DNA from: Flagellimonas sp. 389
Lineage (GTDB): Bacteria; Bacteroidota; Bacteroidia; Flavobacteriales; Flavobacteriaceae
Reading direction: 5' to 3'
Length of the DNA stretch: 64,000 bases
Assembly (NCBI RefSeq): GCF_018449435.1
Contig: NZ_JAHCMU010000008.1
Span: forward strand, 122,846 to 186,845
A model generated the notes under the pieces. The model was not told where the DNA came from, searched no databases, and was given only the letters and a program-made list of their open reading frames with translations. Shown piece after piece: positions 16,682 through 28,130 of the stretch. Positions within the stretch are counted from its first letter, which is position 1. Every line of letters starts with the position of its first letter. Both the position numbers and the translations under genes were made by a program.

Positions 16682-18223
16682 TTACATACGCTGTAACCAA
16701 TAGCGCATGTCGACTTCTTTTGTAATGATCTCCTTTACTTCGGAAAGTTTGACCCGTTGTTGTTCCATAGTATCGCGGTGACGAATGGTAACGGTATCAT
16801 CTTCCAAAGTTTGATGGTCGACCGTAATGCAGAAAGGTGTACCTGCGGCATCTTGGCGACGGTAACGGCGGCCTACGGCATCTTTTTCATCATACGCAAC
16901 ATTGAAATCCCACTTGAGTTCATCCATAAGCTTTTCGGCTACTTCTGGAAGTCCATCACGTTTTAACAAGGGCAAAATCGCAGCTTTCGTTGGTGCTAAA
17001 ACCGCAGGTATTTTAAGTACCGTTCTTGTGGTACCGTTTTCCAATTCCTCCTCTTTTAACGAATTTGAGAAAACGGCTAAAAACATTCGATCAAGACCGA
17101 TGGAAGTTTCGAGCACGTACGGTACATAACTTTCATTCAACTCATGATCAAAATATTGCAACTTTTTACCTGAATGTTTCTCATGCTGGCTTAAATCAAA
17201 GTCCGTACGGGAATGAATTCCTTCGAGTTCCTTGAAGCCGAATGGGAACTTAAACTCGATATCTGCTGCCGCATCAGCATAATGGGCCAATTTTTCATGA
17301 TCATGGAAACGATAGTTATCCGCTCCCATTCCAAGGGAAAGGTGCCATTTCAATCGATTTTCTTTCCATTTCTCGTACCATTCCTGTTGTGTTCCCGGTT
17401 TAATGAAGAACTGCATTTCCATTTGTTCAAACTCCCGCATACGGAAAATGAATTGGCGGGCCACAATTTCATTACGGAACGCTTTTCCTGTCTGGGCAAT
17501 GCCAAACGGAATTTTCATTCGCCCTGTTTTCTGGACATTTAAGAAGTTGACAAAGATTCCTTGGGCGGTTTCTGGACGCAAGTACAGATCCATTGCAGAA
17601 TCTGCGGAAGCTCCCAACTTGGTTCCGAACATTAAGTTGAACTGCTTCACATCGGTCCAATTCTTAGAGCCTGAAAGCGGACAGGCAATCTCCAATTCCT
17701 CTATCAATGCTTTTACATCGCCCAAATCCTCGTTTTCCAATGATTTCCCAAGGCGTTTTAAAATATCATTAGCTTTGGCCTGATAGCCCAAGACCCTTGG
17801 ATTTGTTTCCAGAAATTGCTTTTTATCAAAACTGTCCCCAAAACGTTTGGCCGCTTTGGTCACTTCTTTATCAATCTTTGCTTCAATTTTAGCGACATAG
17901 TCTTCTACCAAAACATCGGCACGGTATCTTTTCTTGGAATCTTTATTATCGATTAACGGGTCATTGAACGCATCTACGTGACCGGAAGCTTTCCAGGTTG
18001 TAGGATGCATAAATATGGCGGCATCTATCCCAACGATATTATCGTTGAGTTGTACCATGGCCTGCCACCAATACTCCCGAATATTCTTTTTTAGCTCAGC
18101 ACCGTTCTGCGCATAATCGTATACCGCACTGAGTCCGTCGTATATCTCACTGGATTGAAATACATAGCCATACTCCTTTGCATGGGAGATAACCTTCTTA
18201 AAAATGTCTTCTTGATTTGCCAT
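16682..18223 (-). CDS. glyS: Glycine--tRNA ligase (alpha2 type, class II)
   Basis: A 513-residue single-chain glycyl-tRNA synthetase. Motifs include YLRPETAQGIFVNF (motif 1 region), IPFGIAQTGKAFRNEI and FIFRMREFEQMEMQFF (motif 2 region), ETSIGLDRM (motif 3) and the C-terminal anticodon-binding domain APTKAAILPLLKRDGL ... YRRQDAAGTPFCITVDH. It charges tRNA-Gly in the cytoplasm. The length fits the eukaryote/archaea-like dimeric enzyme rather than the alpha2beta2 type. The coiled-coil protein gene lies 36 nt upstream on the same strand. Confidence 0.96.
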   Translation of the reverse strand: MANQEDIFKKVISHAKEYGYVFQSSEIYDGLSAVYDYAQNGAELKKNIREYWWQAMVQLNDNIVGIDAAIFMHPTTWKASGHVDAFNDPLIDNKDSKKRYRADVLVEDYVAKIEAKIDKEVTKAAKRFGDSFDKKQFLETNPRVLGYQAKANDILKRLGKSLENEDLGDVKALIEELEIACPLSGSKNWTDVKQFNLMFGTKLGASADSAMDLYLRPETAQGIFVNFLNVQKTGRMKIPFGIAQTGKAFRNEIVARQFIFRMREFEQMEMQFFIKPGTQQEWYEKWKENRLKWHLSLGMGADNYRFHDHEKLAHYADAAADIEFKFPFGFKELEGIHSRTDFDLSQHEKHSGKKLQYFDHELNESYVPYVLETSIGLDRMFLAVFSNSLKEEELENGTTRTVLKIPAVLAPTKAAILPLLKRDGLPEVAEKLMDELKWDFNVAYDEKDAVGRRYRRQDAAGTPFCITVDHQTLEDDTVTIRHRDTMEQQRVKLSEVKEIITKEVDMRYWLQRM

Positions 18224-18259
18224 TGGGCAAAAATAGAATTTTACCCAAAAAGAAATGGG

Positions 18260-19156
18260 TTATTTCAACTGAAATTCGGTAGAAGCCAACAGTCTTTCAT
18301 CCTCAAAAACGTTAAGGGTGTAAATTCCATCTTCCAAGGAACCTTCTGGGACGGTAATGGCATCACAAACACTGATCTCTCTCCCAGTATAAACAATTTC
18401 CACTTTTTTGCTATAGATATTGCCACTTACGGAGATTGTGGTCGCATTGTCTTCGATAACCTTCATATCAGGACCTAAAAATTGCAGGTATAGAACTTTC
18501 ACGGTACCGTCTTCGTTCGTATCGCTTAAGATCGTAACGCAACCCCGTAATTTTTCTATGGTCGATGCCTTATTGGTTTTTAACGGCCTGCCTGCCCGTA
18601 ATCGAAACCCGCTTCCCTCAGCATTCTGAAGTTTTAGGTAACTCTTTATCTTAAGTTCTTTGGTGAGTTCTTTGTTTGTTTCCCGCAAGATCGATTCCGC
18701 ACGTTCCATATTGCTTGCCCTTCCTCTTACCTCTTCCAATTGCCTTCGCGTCTCCTCATACCTATCGGCCAATACACTATTGTTGTATCTAAGGAAATTG
18801 TTTTTAAGTTTTAAGCTATCAAACTTCACCCCTAACATACGGAGCTCTTTTCGAGTTTCCTTCAATTTTGTGATGCTGAAGTTTAAGCGTCCAACGGAAT
18901 CCAACAATTGTTGTACCTTGAACCTTGAAGTCTGTAATTCGATTTCATTCACCTCATTAAGTCCGGAAAGACGATCCACATCAGCCTTCATTAAGGTCAA
19001 ATCCTTTACTAAAAGTGATTTTTCCTGTTCCAGAAAAGACATCTGGTTTTTGGATTGGGCATAACTGTAATAGAAAGCTATTAAAATACCCACTATTACC
19101 GCGATAAGGGCAGCAAAAATAATCTTGTAGTTGAAATTATTATCTTGGGCATCCAT
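18260..19156 (-). CDS. Single-pass membrane protein with long coiled coil
   Basis: A 298-residue protein with one N-terminal membrane helix (IIFAALIAVIVGILIAFYYSYA, about residues 13-34), then roughly 130 residues of heptad-patterned coiled coil (to about 165), then a C-terminal beta-rich domain (LRGCVTILSDTNEDGTVKVLYLQFLG). The topology fits an inner-membrane anchor with a periplasmic coiled coil, as in several Bacteroidota envelope or cell-division accessory proteins. No named family recognised. It shares the strand with glyS and is divergent from comF, with only 32 nt between. Confidence 0.72.
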   Translation of the reverse strand: MDAQDNNFNYKIIFAALIAVIVGILIAFYYSYAQSKNQMSFLEQEKSLLVKDLTLMKADVDRLSGLNEVNEIELQTSRFKVQQLLDSVGRLNFSITKLKETRKELRMLGVKFDSLKLKNNFLRYNNSVLADRYEETRRQLEEVRGRASNMERAESILRETNKELTKELKIKSYLKLQNAEGSGFRLRAGRPLKTNKASTIEKLRGCVTILSDTNEDGTVKVLYLQFLGPDMKVIEDNATTISVSGNIYSKKVEIVYTGREISVCDAITVPEGSLEDGIYTLNVFEDERLLASTEFQLK

Positions 19157-19188
19157 GGGTTAATAGACTACTCTAACACGTATAAGAT

Positions 19189-19893
19189 TTGATTCCAAAA
19201 AGGTTGGCTAAGATACTAAACGATATTAACAACATCCTATTGCCAGAGGTATGTTTTGGATGTAATACCCAAATAACCAGAGGAGAACGCATTTTGTGTG
19301 CAGTTTGTCGACATGAGCTGCCACTCACCGATTATAACTATACTGATCAAAATACAGTAGACCATATTTTTTATGGGAGAATTCCTATAAATAAGGCCAT
19401 GTCCTTCGTTTTTTTCACCAAAAACGGAATTGTAAAGAACCTTATGCACTACTTGAAGTATAAAAATCAGGAGCAAATAGGTGGCTTTTTTGGAGATTGG
19501 ATAGGGGCTTCTTTGCAGGAAGAGAAAACGCTAAAGAATGTAGATGTAGTGGTTCCTATTCCATTGCATCCTAAAAAAAAGAAGAAAAGAGGTTATAACC
19601 AGGTAGCATTGTTTGCAGAAAGAATAGCACAATCCATCAATGCTGAATATAGGGATGACATTCTTCTAAAGGTTGTCAACACAAAAACCCAAACCAAAAA
19701 AGACAGACAGTTACGTTGGGAAAATGCAAAGGATATCTTTCAATTGAATGTCCACACAAAAAAGGATTTTACCCATGTATTGTTGGTCGATGATGTTATT
19801 ACCACGGGAGCAACCATAGAAGCGGCCGCACAAACACTCTTCAAAATTGAAGGAATCTGTATTTCCGTACTCAGTATTGCCGTTGTTGCATAA
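19189..19893 (+). CDS. ComF-family phosphoribosyltransferase-like protein
   Basis: A 234-residue ComF/GntX-like protein. The N-terminal zinc knuckle has C22-x2-C25 and C37-x2-C40 (CFGCNTQ, CAVCRHE); VPIPLHPKKKKKRGYNQV is the family signature, and the PRPP-type loop VLLVDDVITTGATIEA lies at about residues 197-211. Bacterial homologues take part in natural transformation, passing incoming single strands to recombination or replication. The start is a TTG at 19189, chosen because no upstream ATG exists and the next in-frame ATG would remove the zinc knuckle. Confidence 0.9.
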   Translation: MIPKRLAKILNDINNILLPEVCFGCNTQITRGERILCAVCRHELPLTDYNYTDQNTVDHIFYGRIPINKAMSFVFFTKNGIVKNLMHYLKYKNQEQIGGFFGDWIGASLQEEKTLKNVDVVVPIPLHPKKKKKRGYNQVALFAERIAQSINAEYRDDILLKVVNTKTQTKKDRQLRWENAKDIFQLNVHTKKDFTHVLLVDDVITTGATIEAAAQTLFKIEGICISVLSIAVVA

Positions 19894-19965
19894 GGGTTAA
19901 ATTTTATTAATGCTTCTTTTCAATTTTTAAATTAGTTGTTTCTTTGTTCCACACTAGTTGTTTAC

Positions 19966-21585
19966 ATGCGGTATCTAAAAAAACTGTTGAGCTTTTCTTT
20001 TATTATGCTACTTGGACTTGCACTTTGGCAATGTGCCAGAAGAGGAAATCCTACCGGCGGCCCCGAAGATAAAACACCCCCGGAACTCTTGCGAACAGAA
20101 CCGGATAATTTTTCAATCAATTTTAAGGCAGAAAAAATACGATTGTACTTTGACGAATTTATAAAGCTGGAAGATGTACAAAACCAATTGATCGTTTCTC
20201 CACCTTTAAAATATCCTCCAGAAGTAAGGCCACAAGGTGGCGCTAGCAAGTATATTGAAGTTACGTTAAAGGATACCCTCAAAGAAAATACGACCTATAC
20301 CATCAACTTTGGGCAAAGTATAGTGGATAATAATGAAGGAAATCCCAATAGTTTTTTGACCTACGTGTTTTCAACTGGTTCTTATATTGATTCCCTTACC
20401 TTATCTGGGGCCGTTAAGGATGCTTTTAACCGTAAAGCCGAGGAATTTATAAGTGTTATGCTTTATGAAATAGATACAGCATACACAGATTCCACGATTT
20501 ACAAGTCACCCCCTAATTATATTACCAATACGTTGGACAGTCTTCCACTTTTCGAGCTTAAAAACTTAAAAGAAGGAAAATATAAGTTGGTCGCCATAAA
20601 GGATATCAATAAAAACAACACTTTTGACCAAAGACAGGACAAAATAGGATTTTTACAGGATACCATTACCATTCCTACGGATTCCATCTATTTGCTCACA
20701 CTATTCCAAGAACAGCCGGACTATAGTGTCTCCTTTCCAAGTTACGCTGCCAAAAATCATATTCTTTTTGGGTATCAAGGGGATTATAGGGATATTGAAA
20801 TTGAACCTTTGACCCAATTACCGGACTCTGTAAAAACCATGGTTCTAAAAGATCGTGAAAAGGATACTTTGGACTATTGGCTTACGCCCACCGATATTGA
20901 TTCTATTGTTTTCACCGTGAGCAATGAAAAAATGGAAGCAATAGACACGTTTACCGTAAAAACCAGAAAATTAGGTTTGGATTCGTTGAAGCTGAGTCCT
21001 AGCGTAAGTGGAAAATTCAATTTTGAGGATACGTACAGTCTTTTGGCCAACACTCCAGTGACCCAAATAGATTCCTCTAAAATTGATTTTTATATAAGTG
21101 ATTCCATAAGCGAACCTTATACGTATGTCGTGGATTCTGTAAGCAATAAGATTGATTTTGATTTTGCTGTTGAGCCAAATGAAAGCTATCGCTTTACTTT
21201 TTTGCCTGGTGCTGTCACCGACTTTTTTGGAATTGAAAATGACTCTTTAGAGTACAGATTTTCAACAGGAAGTTTTGCCGATTATGGGAACTTACGGGTA
21301 AACTTAAGTGGTGCTGTTCGGTATCCCCTCATCCTTCAGTTAACCGATGAACAAGGCGAGATTGTGCGTGAAATCAAAGCAACAGAACCCAAGGTTTTTG
21401 AATTCAACAACTTAGATCCTGGAAAATATGCCATTCGTGTTATTCTTGACGATAATGGTAACGGCGTTTGGGATACCGGGAGCTATCTCAATAAAATTCA
21501 GCCAGAAAAAGTAAGTTACTATCCAGATATTATAGACGTTAGGGCTAATTGGGAACTGGAGCAGACCTTTATCATACTAGATTAA
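19966..21585 (+). CDS. Ig-like (Big_5 type) domain protein, probable envelope protein
   Basis: A 539-residue protein starting at the ATG at 19966; a TTG at 19936 is less likely. The hydrophobic N-terminus ends LALWQCARRGNPTGGPEDKTPP: Cys23 may be a lipidation site although the residues before it do not fit a strict lipobox. The pattern PPELLRTEPDNFSINFKAEKIRLYFDEFIKL is the SbsA/Big_5 Ig-like domain. Later segments (GKYKLVAIKDINKNNTFDQRQDKIGF and GKYAIRVILDDNGNGVWDTG) are two similar DUF2141/Ca-binding-type motifs near residues 210 and 500. Function unknown. Its 3' end overlaps the convergent nitrilase gene by 14 bp. Confidence 0.78.
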   Translation: MRYLKKLLSFSFIMLLGLALWQCARRGNPTGGPEDKTPPELLRTEPDNFSINFKAEKIRLYFDEFIKLEDVQNQLIVSPPLKYPPEVRPQGGASKYIEVTLKDTLKENTTYTINFGQSIVDNNEGNPNSFLTYVFSTGSYIDSLTLSGAVKDAFNRKAEEFISVMLYEIDTAYTDSTIYKSPPNYITNTLDSLPLFELKNLKEGKYKLVAIKDINKNNTFDQRQDKIGFLQDTITIPTDSIYLLTLFQEQPDYSVSFPSYAAKNHILFGYQGDYRDIEIEPLTQLPDSVKTMVLKDREKDTLDYWLTPTDIDSIVFTVSNEKMEAIDTFTVKTRKLGLDSLKLSPSVSGKFNFEDTYSLLANTPVTQIDSSKIDFYISDSISEPYTYVVDSVSNKIDFDFAVEPNESYRFTFLPGAVTDFFGIENDSLEYRFSTGSFADYGNLRVNLSGAVRYPLILQLTDEQGEIVREIKATEPKVFEFNNLDPGKYAIRVILDDNGNGVWDTGSYLNKIQPEKVSYYPDIIDVRANWELEQTFIILD

Positions 21586-22345
21586 AATCATCTCTATCTT
21601 CCAAGAACCTTAGTTTTTCGCGCATCGACTTTATGTGCTTTTTATCAAGGATTGCATATATTATCTCTTCTTTTTCCGAGTACGCGGTTCGGTGTCCCAG
21701 TACATCATAAACTGCCGAATAGCCTGAATATTCATGCCCAAGCCCATCCAATCCAATCCTATTTACGCCTATGCAGTAAGACATATTTTCAATAGCTCTG
21801 GCTTTGAGCAAGGTATCCCAAGCATCTATTCTCGGTTTTGGCCAGTTTGCTACGTAAATAAGCACATCGTAGTCTTCTGTATTTCTAGCCCATACAGGAA
21901 AACGCAAATCGTAGCAGATCATGGGTTGTATTTTAAACCCTTTATAGGAAACAAGCAATTTTGTAATTCCTGCTTCATATACCTTATCCTCTCCCGCTAA
22001 AGTGAAGGTGTGCTTTTTATCGTAAGCTTCCAATTTTCCATCCGGAAAGCAAAAGAACAACCGATTGAAATATTTATCCTTCTCGGTAAAAACGATACTT
22101 CCCGTGATGGCCGCACTTTTCTCTTGGGCAATTTGCTGCATCCACGCTATGGTTTTGGCAGCTTCCGCACTATCAATGTTCTGGGGATTCATGGTAAATC
22201 CAGTGGTAAACATCTCTGGCAACACAATTAACTCGGTATCTTTTGGAATAGTGGCTATCTTTTTTGAAAACATAGCCCTGTTCGCTACTGGATTTTCCCA
22301 ATGTAGCTGGGATTGAATTAATGCTATTTTAAGTTCTGATGCCAC
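21572..22345 (-). CDS. Omega-amidase-type nitrilase-superfamily hydrolase
   Basis: A 257-residue carbon-nitrogen hydrolase. The catalytic set is E44 (VLPEMFTTGF), K110 (YDKKHTF) and C144 (MICYDLRFP). The sequence VLPEMFTTGF and the overall length match the YafV/Nit2-like omega-amidase group, which hydrolyses alpha-ketoglutaramate and alpha-ketosuccinamate. The start is a GTG at 22345 leading directly into the first strand (LKIALIQ). The Nudix gene ends 5 nt upstream on the same strand, so ankyrin, Nudix and this gene may form one transcript. Confidence 0.9.
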   Translation of the reverse strand: MASELKIALIQSQLHWENPVANRAMFSKKIATIPKDTELIVLPEMFTTGFTMNPQNIDSAEAAKTIAWMQQIAQEKSAAITGSIVFTEKDKYFNRLFFCFPDGKLEAYDKKHTFTLAGEDKVYEAGITKLLVSYKGFKIQPMICYDLRFPVWARNTEDYDVLIYVANWPKPRIDAWDTLLKARAIENMSYCIGVNRIGLDGLGHEYSGYSAVYDVLGHRTAYSEKEEIIYAILDKKHIKSMREKLRFLEDRDDFNLV

Positions 22346-22350
22346 CTTTA

Positions 22351-22974
22351 CTAATCAAAATATACTTCAGTTGTTGAAGATTTTGCCAAATGGAACAAGT
22401 GTTTCAACTGACTTTCCAAAATTCGTTCCTCTGATAGCTCTGGAAGATGGTCCAGCGAGAAAAAATCCGCGCCTAACATATCAAATCCAGGTTTGAGGTT
22501 ACCTCCCACCATTCTACAAAGAAAAATAAGCTTGTAAATATAATAGGGTTCTGGTGGATGGGGATGAACTTGTTTATCGTAGACTCCCAAAAACCGTACA
22601 ACTTCTACTTGAATCCCTGTTTCTTCGGCAACTTCTTTAACGGCAATTTCCGAAGGGGTGCTTCCAATATCCGCCCAACCCCCGGGGATTGTCCATTTAT
22701 TATCTACACTTTCCTTCGCCATCAAAATTTCATCTTTCTCATTCAGTACTAAAGCCCTTACGTCCACTTTTGGCGTTGGATAGTCTTTTTCCGGAACAAA
22801 GAAGTCCTTCAGCGCTTCAATTGGAGCGTCTCCAACAACCGATAGCAGTTCTAGGCTTATGTGTTTCAATTCTTCGTACCGTTCTTGGTCATAAGGGTCT
22901 TTGGCATAAATCAATCCTATTTCAGAAATCGACTTGATACGCTTGATAAGATTGAGTTGCTCTTTCGGGTTCAT
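22351..22974 (-). CDS. Nudix hydrolase with N-terminal Nudix_hydro_N domain
   Basis: A 207-residue protein. Residues 1-60 (LIKRIKSISEIGLIYAKDPYDQERYEEL) match the N-terminal helical domain of the X-linked nucleoside diphosphate hydrolase group. The Nudix box spans about 99-121 (GWADIGSTPSEIAVKEVAEETGI): the EExG metal-binding part is intact, but the first Glu position is Ser105 and the usual Arg is Lys113, variants seen in this subgroup. The substrate could be ADP-ribose or CDP-choline-like. Tightly spaced between the ankyrin (7 nt) and nitrilase (5 nt) genes. Confidence 0.88.
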   Translation of the reverse strand: MNPKEQLNLIKRIKSISEIGLIYAKDPYDQERYEELKHISLELLSVVGDAPIEALKDFFVPEKDYPTPKVDVRALVLNEKDEILMAKESVDNKWTIPGGWADIGSTPSEIAVKEVAEETGIQVEVVRFLGVYDKQVHPHPPEPYYIYKLIFLCRMVGGNLKPGFDMLGADFFSLDHLPELSEERILESQLKHLFHLAKSSTTEVYFD

Positions 22975-22981
22975 AGAGTGA

Positions 22982-23467
22982 TCAGGATGTGTGGGTTTCC
23001 AGTAGTGCTATCAATTCTTTAAAGTCTTGCATTTTTGCTTGATCTAATGCAGTATGCCCTCTTGCATCTCTGGTAGCACTGTCCGCACCGTGATCAAGTA
23101 ACAACTGGGCCATATCCAACCGATTGAACGTAGCTGCATAAATAAGGCAGGTAGCACCCATCGCGTTGACGTGATTGACATCGGCTCCCGCATCTATCAA
23201 TAATTTAGCAATTCCGACATATCCTTTAAAACAAACGCCCATTAATGCCGTATTTCCAGAACTATCCTTGATATCGACTTTTGCCCCCTTTTCCAACAAA
23301 AGGGTCGCGACTTTTTCATGCCCGTAGTAGGTGGATAGCAATAAGGGTGTAGAGCCTCTCTCATCTGTAGACTCCAATAATTCGGGATTAGTTTCCAGTG
23401 TTTCTTCTATGGCTTTTACGTTACCATTTCTTATTTGGTCAAAGAAGTCTTTCTTGTTGTTCATCAT
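22982..23467 (-). CDS. Ankyrin-repeat protein, katG-linked
   Basis: About 161 residues from the ATG at 23467, with a second ATG directly after at 23464; an upstream ATG at 23512 would add a non-homologous-looking tail. Four ankyrin repeats are visible (RGSTPLLLSTYYGHEKVATLLLEKGA, SGNTALMGVCFKGYVGIAKLL, MGATCLIYAATFNRLDMAQLLL, RGHTALDQAKMQDFKELIALL). No signal peptide. It lies about 100 nt downstream of katG on the same strand. In Pseudomonas an ankyrin protein (AnkB) encoded next to a catalase supports its activity, so a similar role for KatG is a reasonable inference. Confidence 0.85.
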   Translation of the reverse strand: MMNNKKDFFDQIRNGNVKAIEETLETNPELLESTDERGSTPLLLSTYYGHEKVATLLLEKGAKVDIKDSSGNTALMGVCFKGYVGIAKLLIDAGADVNHVNAMGATCLIYAATFNRLDMAQLLLDHGADSATRDARGHTALDQAKMQDFKELIALLETHTS

Positions 23468-23567
23468 GATAGGGAAAGGTATAAAAAAACTGCCACAACC
23501 GTTTGCGGTCATGACAGTCTTTACGTTGATTTTCTTTTTCTATAGTTTAATTGATTTTATGATAAAA

Positions 23568-25937
<2,370 letters not shown>

Positions 25938-26138
25938 CCTTTGAACCATCTACTTTGTAGATATATCATGATAAATTTGATACATTACGTTGGAAAATGT
26001 TCATGTGATCCGATTTATACCCTCTGTGAAGAATCTTTAGCATCAAAATAATGGTTTCATAATGTCCAATCCATTTCGTTTGATTCGTCTTTAAACAAAA
26101 AACACTACATTTCTAACTAATTTAAAATCAACCACATT

Positions 26139-26750
26139 ATGAAAAAAATGATATTGCCCATTGTAGGCTTGTTACTTCTCAGTTTTAGTAACGATATTTT
26201 TAAACTTTCTGACGATGACCGTAAAATGGCCGTCAAACATTTAATGGAAAGTCGTGATCACATGACCAATGTACTTGACGGGCTCACTGATGAGCAATTG
26301 CATTTTAAACCCGAAGAAGGGGCATGGTCAATCGCAGAATGTGTTGAGCATCTTACTATTTCTGAAAATGCTTTCGGTGGACTCGTGCAGAAAACCGTCG
26401 CTGCCGGTCCAAGCCCTGCAATGAAGGACTCTGTTAAACTAACCGATGAAAAACTAATGGATATCATCAAGGACAGAAGCAATAGGGTAAAAACTTCCGA
26501 GCCGTTTGAACCAAGTGGAAAGTTTGGCTCTCACGAAGAAACCGTAAAAGCATTTGTTGATAAAAGAAACGAACATATTGAATATGTAAAGACTACCGAA
26601 GATGACTTAAGGAACAGTTTTAATAGTGATCTTCCCTTTGGAACTGTGGATGGTCTGCAGGTAATACTCTTTGCTGCCGGTCATACAGAGCGACATGTAT
26701 CTCAAATGGAAGAAATTATGGCACATGAAAGCTTTCCTAAAAAAGATTGA
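26139..26750 (+). CDS. DinB-like (DinB_2) four-helix protein with signal peptide
   Basis: A 203-residue protein with a short hydrophobic N-terminus (MKKMILPIVGLLLLSFSN) and a DinB/YfiT-type bundle: HLMESRDHMTNVLDGLTDEQLHFKPEEGAWSIAECVEHLTISE is the classic first half with a metal-ligand His, and AAGHTERHVSQMEEIM supplies the later HxxxH ligands. Cytoplasmic relatives are thiol transferases or metal-dependent hydrolases; export of this one would be unusual but is seen in Bacteroidota. Followed by a good terminator. Confidence 0.85.
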   Translation: MKKMILPIVGLLLLSFSNDIFKLSDDDRKMAVKHLMESRDHMTNVLDGLTDEQLHFKPEEGAWSIAECVEHLTISENAFGGLVQKTVAAGPSPAMKDSVKLTDEKLMDIIKDRSNRVKTSEPFEPSGKFGSHEETVKAFVDKRNEHIEYVKTTEDDLRNSFNSDLPFGTVDGLQVILFAAGHTERHVSQMEEIMAHESFPKKD

Positions 26751-26776
26751 TTCTCTTAAGAGAAACCTAAAAGTTG

Positions 26777-26810
26777 GCCCTTTCTACTATTGAAGGGGCT
26801 TATTTTTTTT
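26777..26810 (+). terminator. Rho-independent terminator after the DinB-like gene
   Basis: GCCCTTTC (26777-26784) pairs with GAAGGGGC (26792-26799) around a 7-nt loop and is followed by a T-rich run; it begins 27 nt after the stop at 26750. Confidence 0.75.
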
Positions 26811-26835
26811 AATTTTATCCCTTATATAATTAGAC

Positions 26836-27366
26836 ATGAGAACATTTAAATCCTTTTTGCTGTTAAACACGTTATTACTAGCTTTTACTATTTCTGCGCA
26901 ATCTAAAAAAGATAGAAAGATTATGAGTGATGCCAAGGAAGCTAAGAAAACACTCTTGAAAGCAGATTCTGGGCTCCAAAGCTTTTTTGACAGTTCCGCA
27001 GGTTATGTCATTTTTCCCAATGTAGGCAAAGGTGGCTTTATTATTGGTGGAGCTTCTGGCAATGGTGTCGTCTACGAAGGTGGAGAAACTGTTGGAATGG
27101 CAGGACTCAAAAAACTAAATGTAGGGTTACAAGCTGGAGGGCAAGCCATCATAGAGGTCATCTTTTTTGAGACCCAAACAGATTTAGATCGGTTTAAAGA
27201 GGGGAAATTCGCTTTTGCCGCTGAAACTTCGGCAGTGGCACTAAAATCTGGAATTGCCTTCAATGCAAAATATAAAGATGGTGTAGCTGTGTTTGCTTTA
27301 CCAAAAGCTGGGCTAATGGCCGATGCTTCTGTGGGAGGACAAAAGTTTAGTTACAATTCCTTTTAG
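26836..27366 (+). CDS. SYLF/Ysc84-domain lipid-binding protein, secreted
   Basis: A 176-residue protein with a signal peptide ending TISAQ. The SYLF domain fills the rest: SGLQSFFDSSAGYVIFPNVGKGGFIIGGASGNGVVYE, then GMAGLKKLNVGLQAGGQAIIEVIFF, then a Gly/Ala-rich strand region ending KAGLMADASVGGQKFSY. Eukaryotic SYLF domains bind phosphoinositides; bacterial versions are exported envelope proteins of unknown role. It stands alone after the terminator at 26777-26810. Confidence 0.88.
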   Translation: MRTFKSFLLLNTLLLAFTISAQSKKDRKIMSDAKEAKKTLLKADSGLQSFFDSSAGYVIFPNVGKGGFIIGGASGNGVVYEGGETVGMAGLKKLNVGLQAGGQAIIEVIFFETQTDLDRFKEGKFAFAAETSAVALKSGIAFNAKYKDGVAVFALPKAGLMADASVGGQKFSYNSF

Positions 27367-27387
27367 ATTTTGAGGTCTCCAATCCAT

Positions 27388-27828
27388 TTATAGGGACTGG
27401 TTTACTAAAGTCTTATATATTTCGTGAAATTCCTTTAGTTGCATATATACTGCTACCAGGGGTATTGGTTTTTCCAATTGTCTAAGGTGGATGTCCATGG
27501 CCAATTCCGAACCGTCATTGTTTATCGTTACATTCTCAACATCAGCATAGCTAAGCTCACTTCCAAAGAGTACAAAAGTCTCATCCCTAAGAATAATCTT
27601 GCGTTCTTTTACCTTGTATATCCTCAAAAAATTATAAAGGATATAAAACCCCCAAAGCACTAAACCAAGAGCTGCAATAGCACAAATAGTGTTTATCCAA
27701 AGCTCTTTTATGACAAGAACGCCCAATCTAAAGATCACAAAGGCTCCATACAATTGTGTGATTCCCAAAACAAGCAATCGATATAGAGGTTTTATTTTTA
27801 TGGTTTTGTCCTCACGAACTGTTTTCAT
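27388..27828 (-). CDS. Membrane protein with two helices and a PH-like domain
   Basis: A 146-residue protein from the ATG at 27828; a TTG at 27843 is also in frame. Two membrane helices (LLVLGITQLYGAFVIFRLGVLVI and TICAIAALGLVLWGFYILYNF, about residues 15-67) precede a cytoplasmic beta-rich segment of 70 residues (KIILRDETFVLFGSELSYADVENVTI) resembling bacterial PH/YdbT-like domains. No named family. It is divergent from the 87-residue membrane protein at 27861, with 32 nt between starts, and convergent with the SYLF gene. Confidence 0.65.
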   Translation of the reverse strand: MKTVREDKTIKIKPLYRLLVLGITQLYGAFVIFRLGVLVIKELWINTICAIAALGLVLWGFYILYNFLRIYKVKERKIILRDETFVLFGSELSYADVENVTINNDGSELAMDIHLRQLEKPIPLVAVYMQLKEFHEIYKTLVNQSL

Positions 27829-27860
27829 TTTTCTATCTTTCAATACATCTAAATTTTATA

Positions 27861-28124
27861 ATGGTAGAGTTGCTTATTGGGGCCGTCTTTTGTTATTGGG
27901 TTTATAAGTTACTGGTAATTATACGTAATTCTAGAGAATTGACTCGATTTTCCGAAGAATGTGAAGCTCTTTCGAGAAGAGACAATAGCGAAACCGCTAA
28001 AAAACTAAAGGCAGGCGGACTGGCCTATAAAAAAGCGAACAAGAGGATAACGACCTCCAATATCGTTTGGTTTTTAGTAGAAGTTATTGGTTTATCTGCC
28101 GTTTATTTTGTTTTCATTCATTGA
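27861..28124 (+). CDS. Small membrane protein of unknown function
   Basis: An 87-residue protein with one membrane helix at the N-terminus (LLIGAVFCYWVYKLLVII), a charged cytoplasmic middle rich in Arg, Glu and Lys, and a second helix at the C-terminus (IVWFLVEVIGLSAVYFVFIH). No family recognised. Its stop lies 6 nt from the stop of the convergent DUF5689 gene. Confidence 0.6.
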   Translation: MVELLIGAVFCYWVYKLLVIIRNSRELTRFSEECEALSRRDNSETAKKLKAGGLAYKKANKRITTSNIVWFLVEVIGLSAVYFVFIH

Positions 28125-28130
28125 TGACTT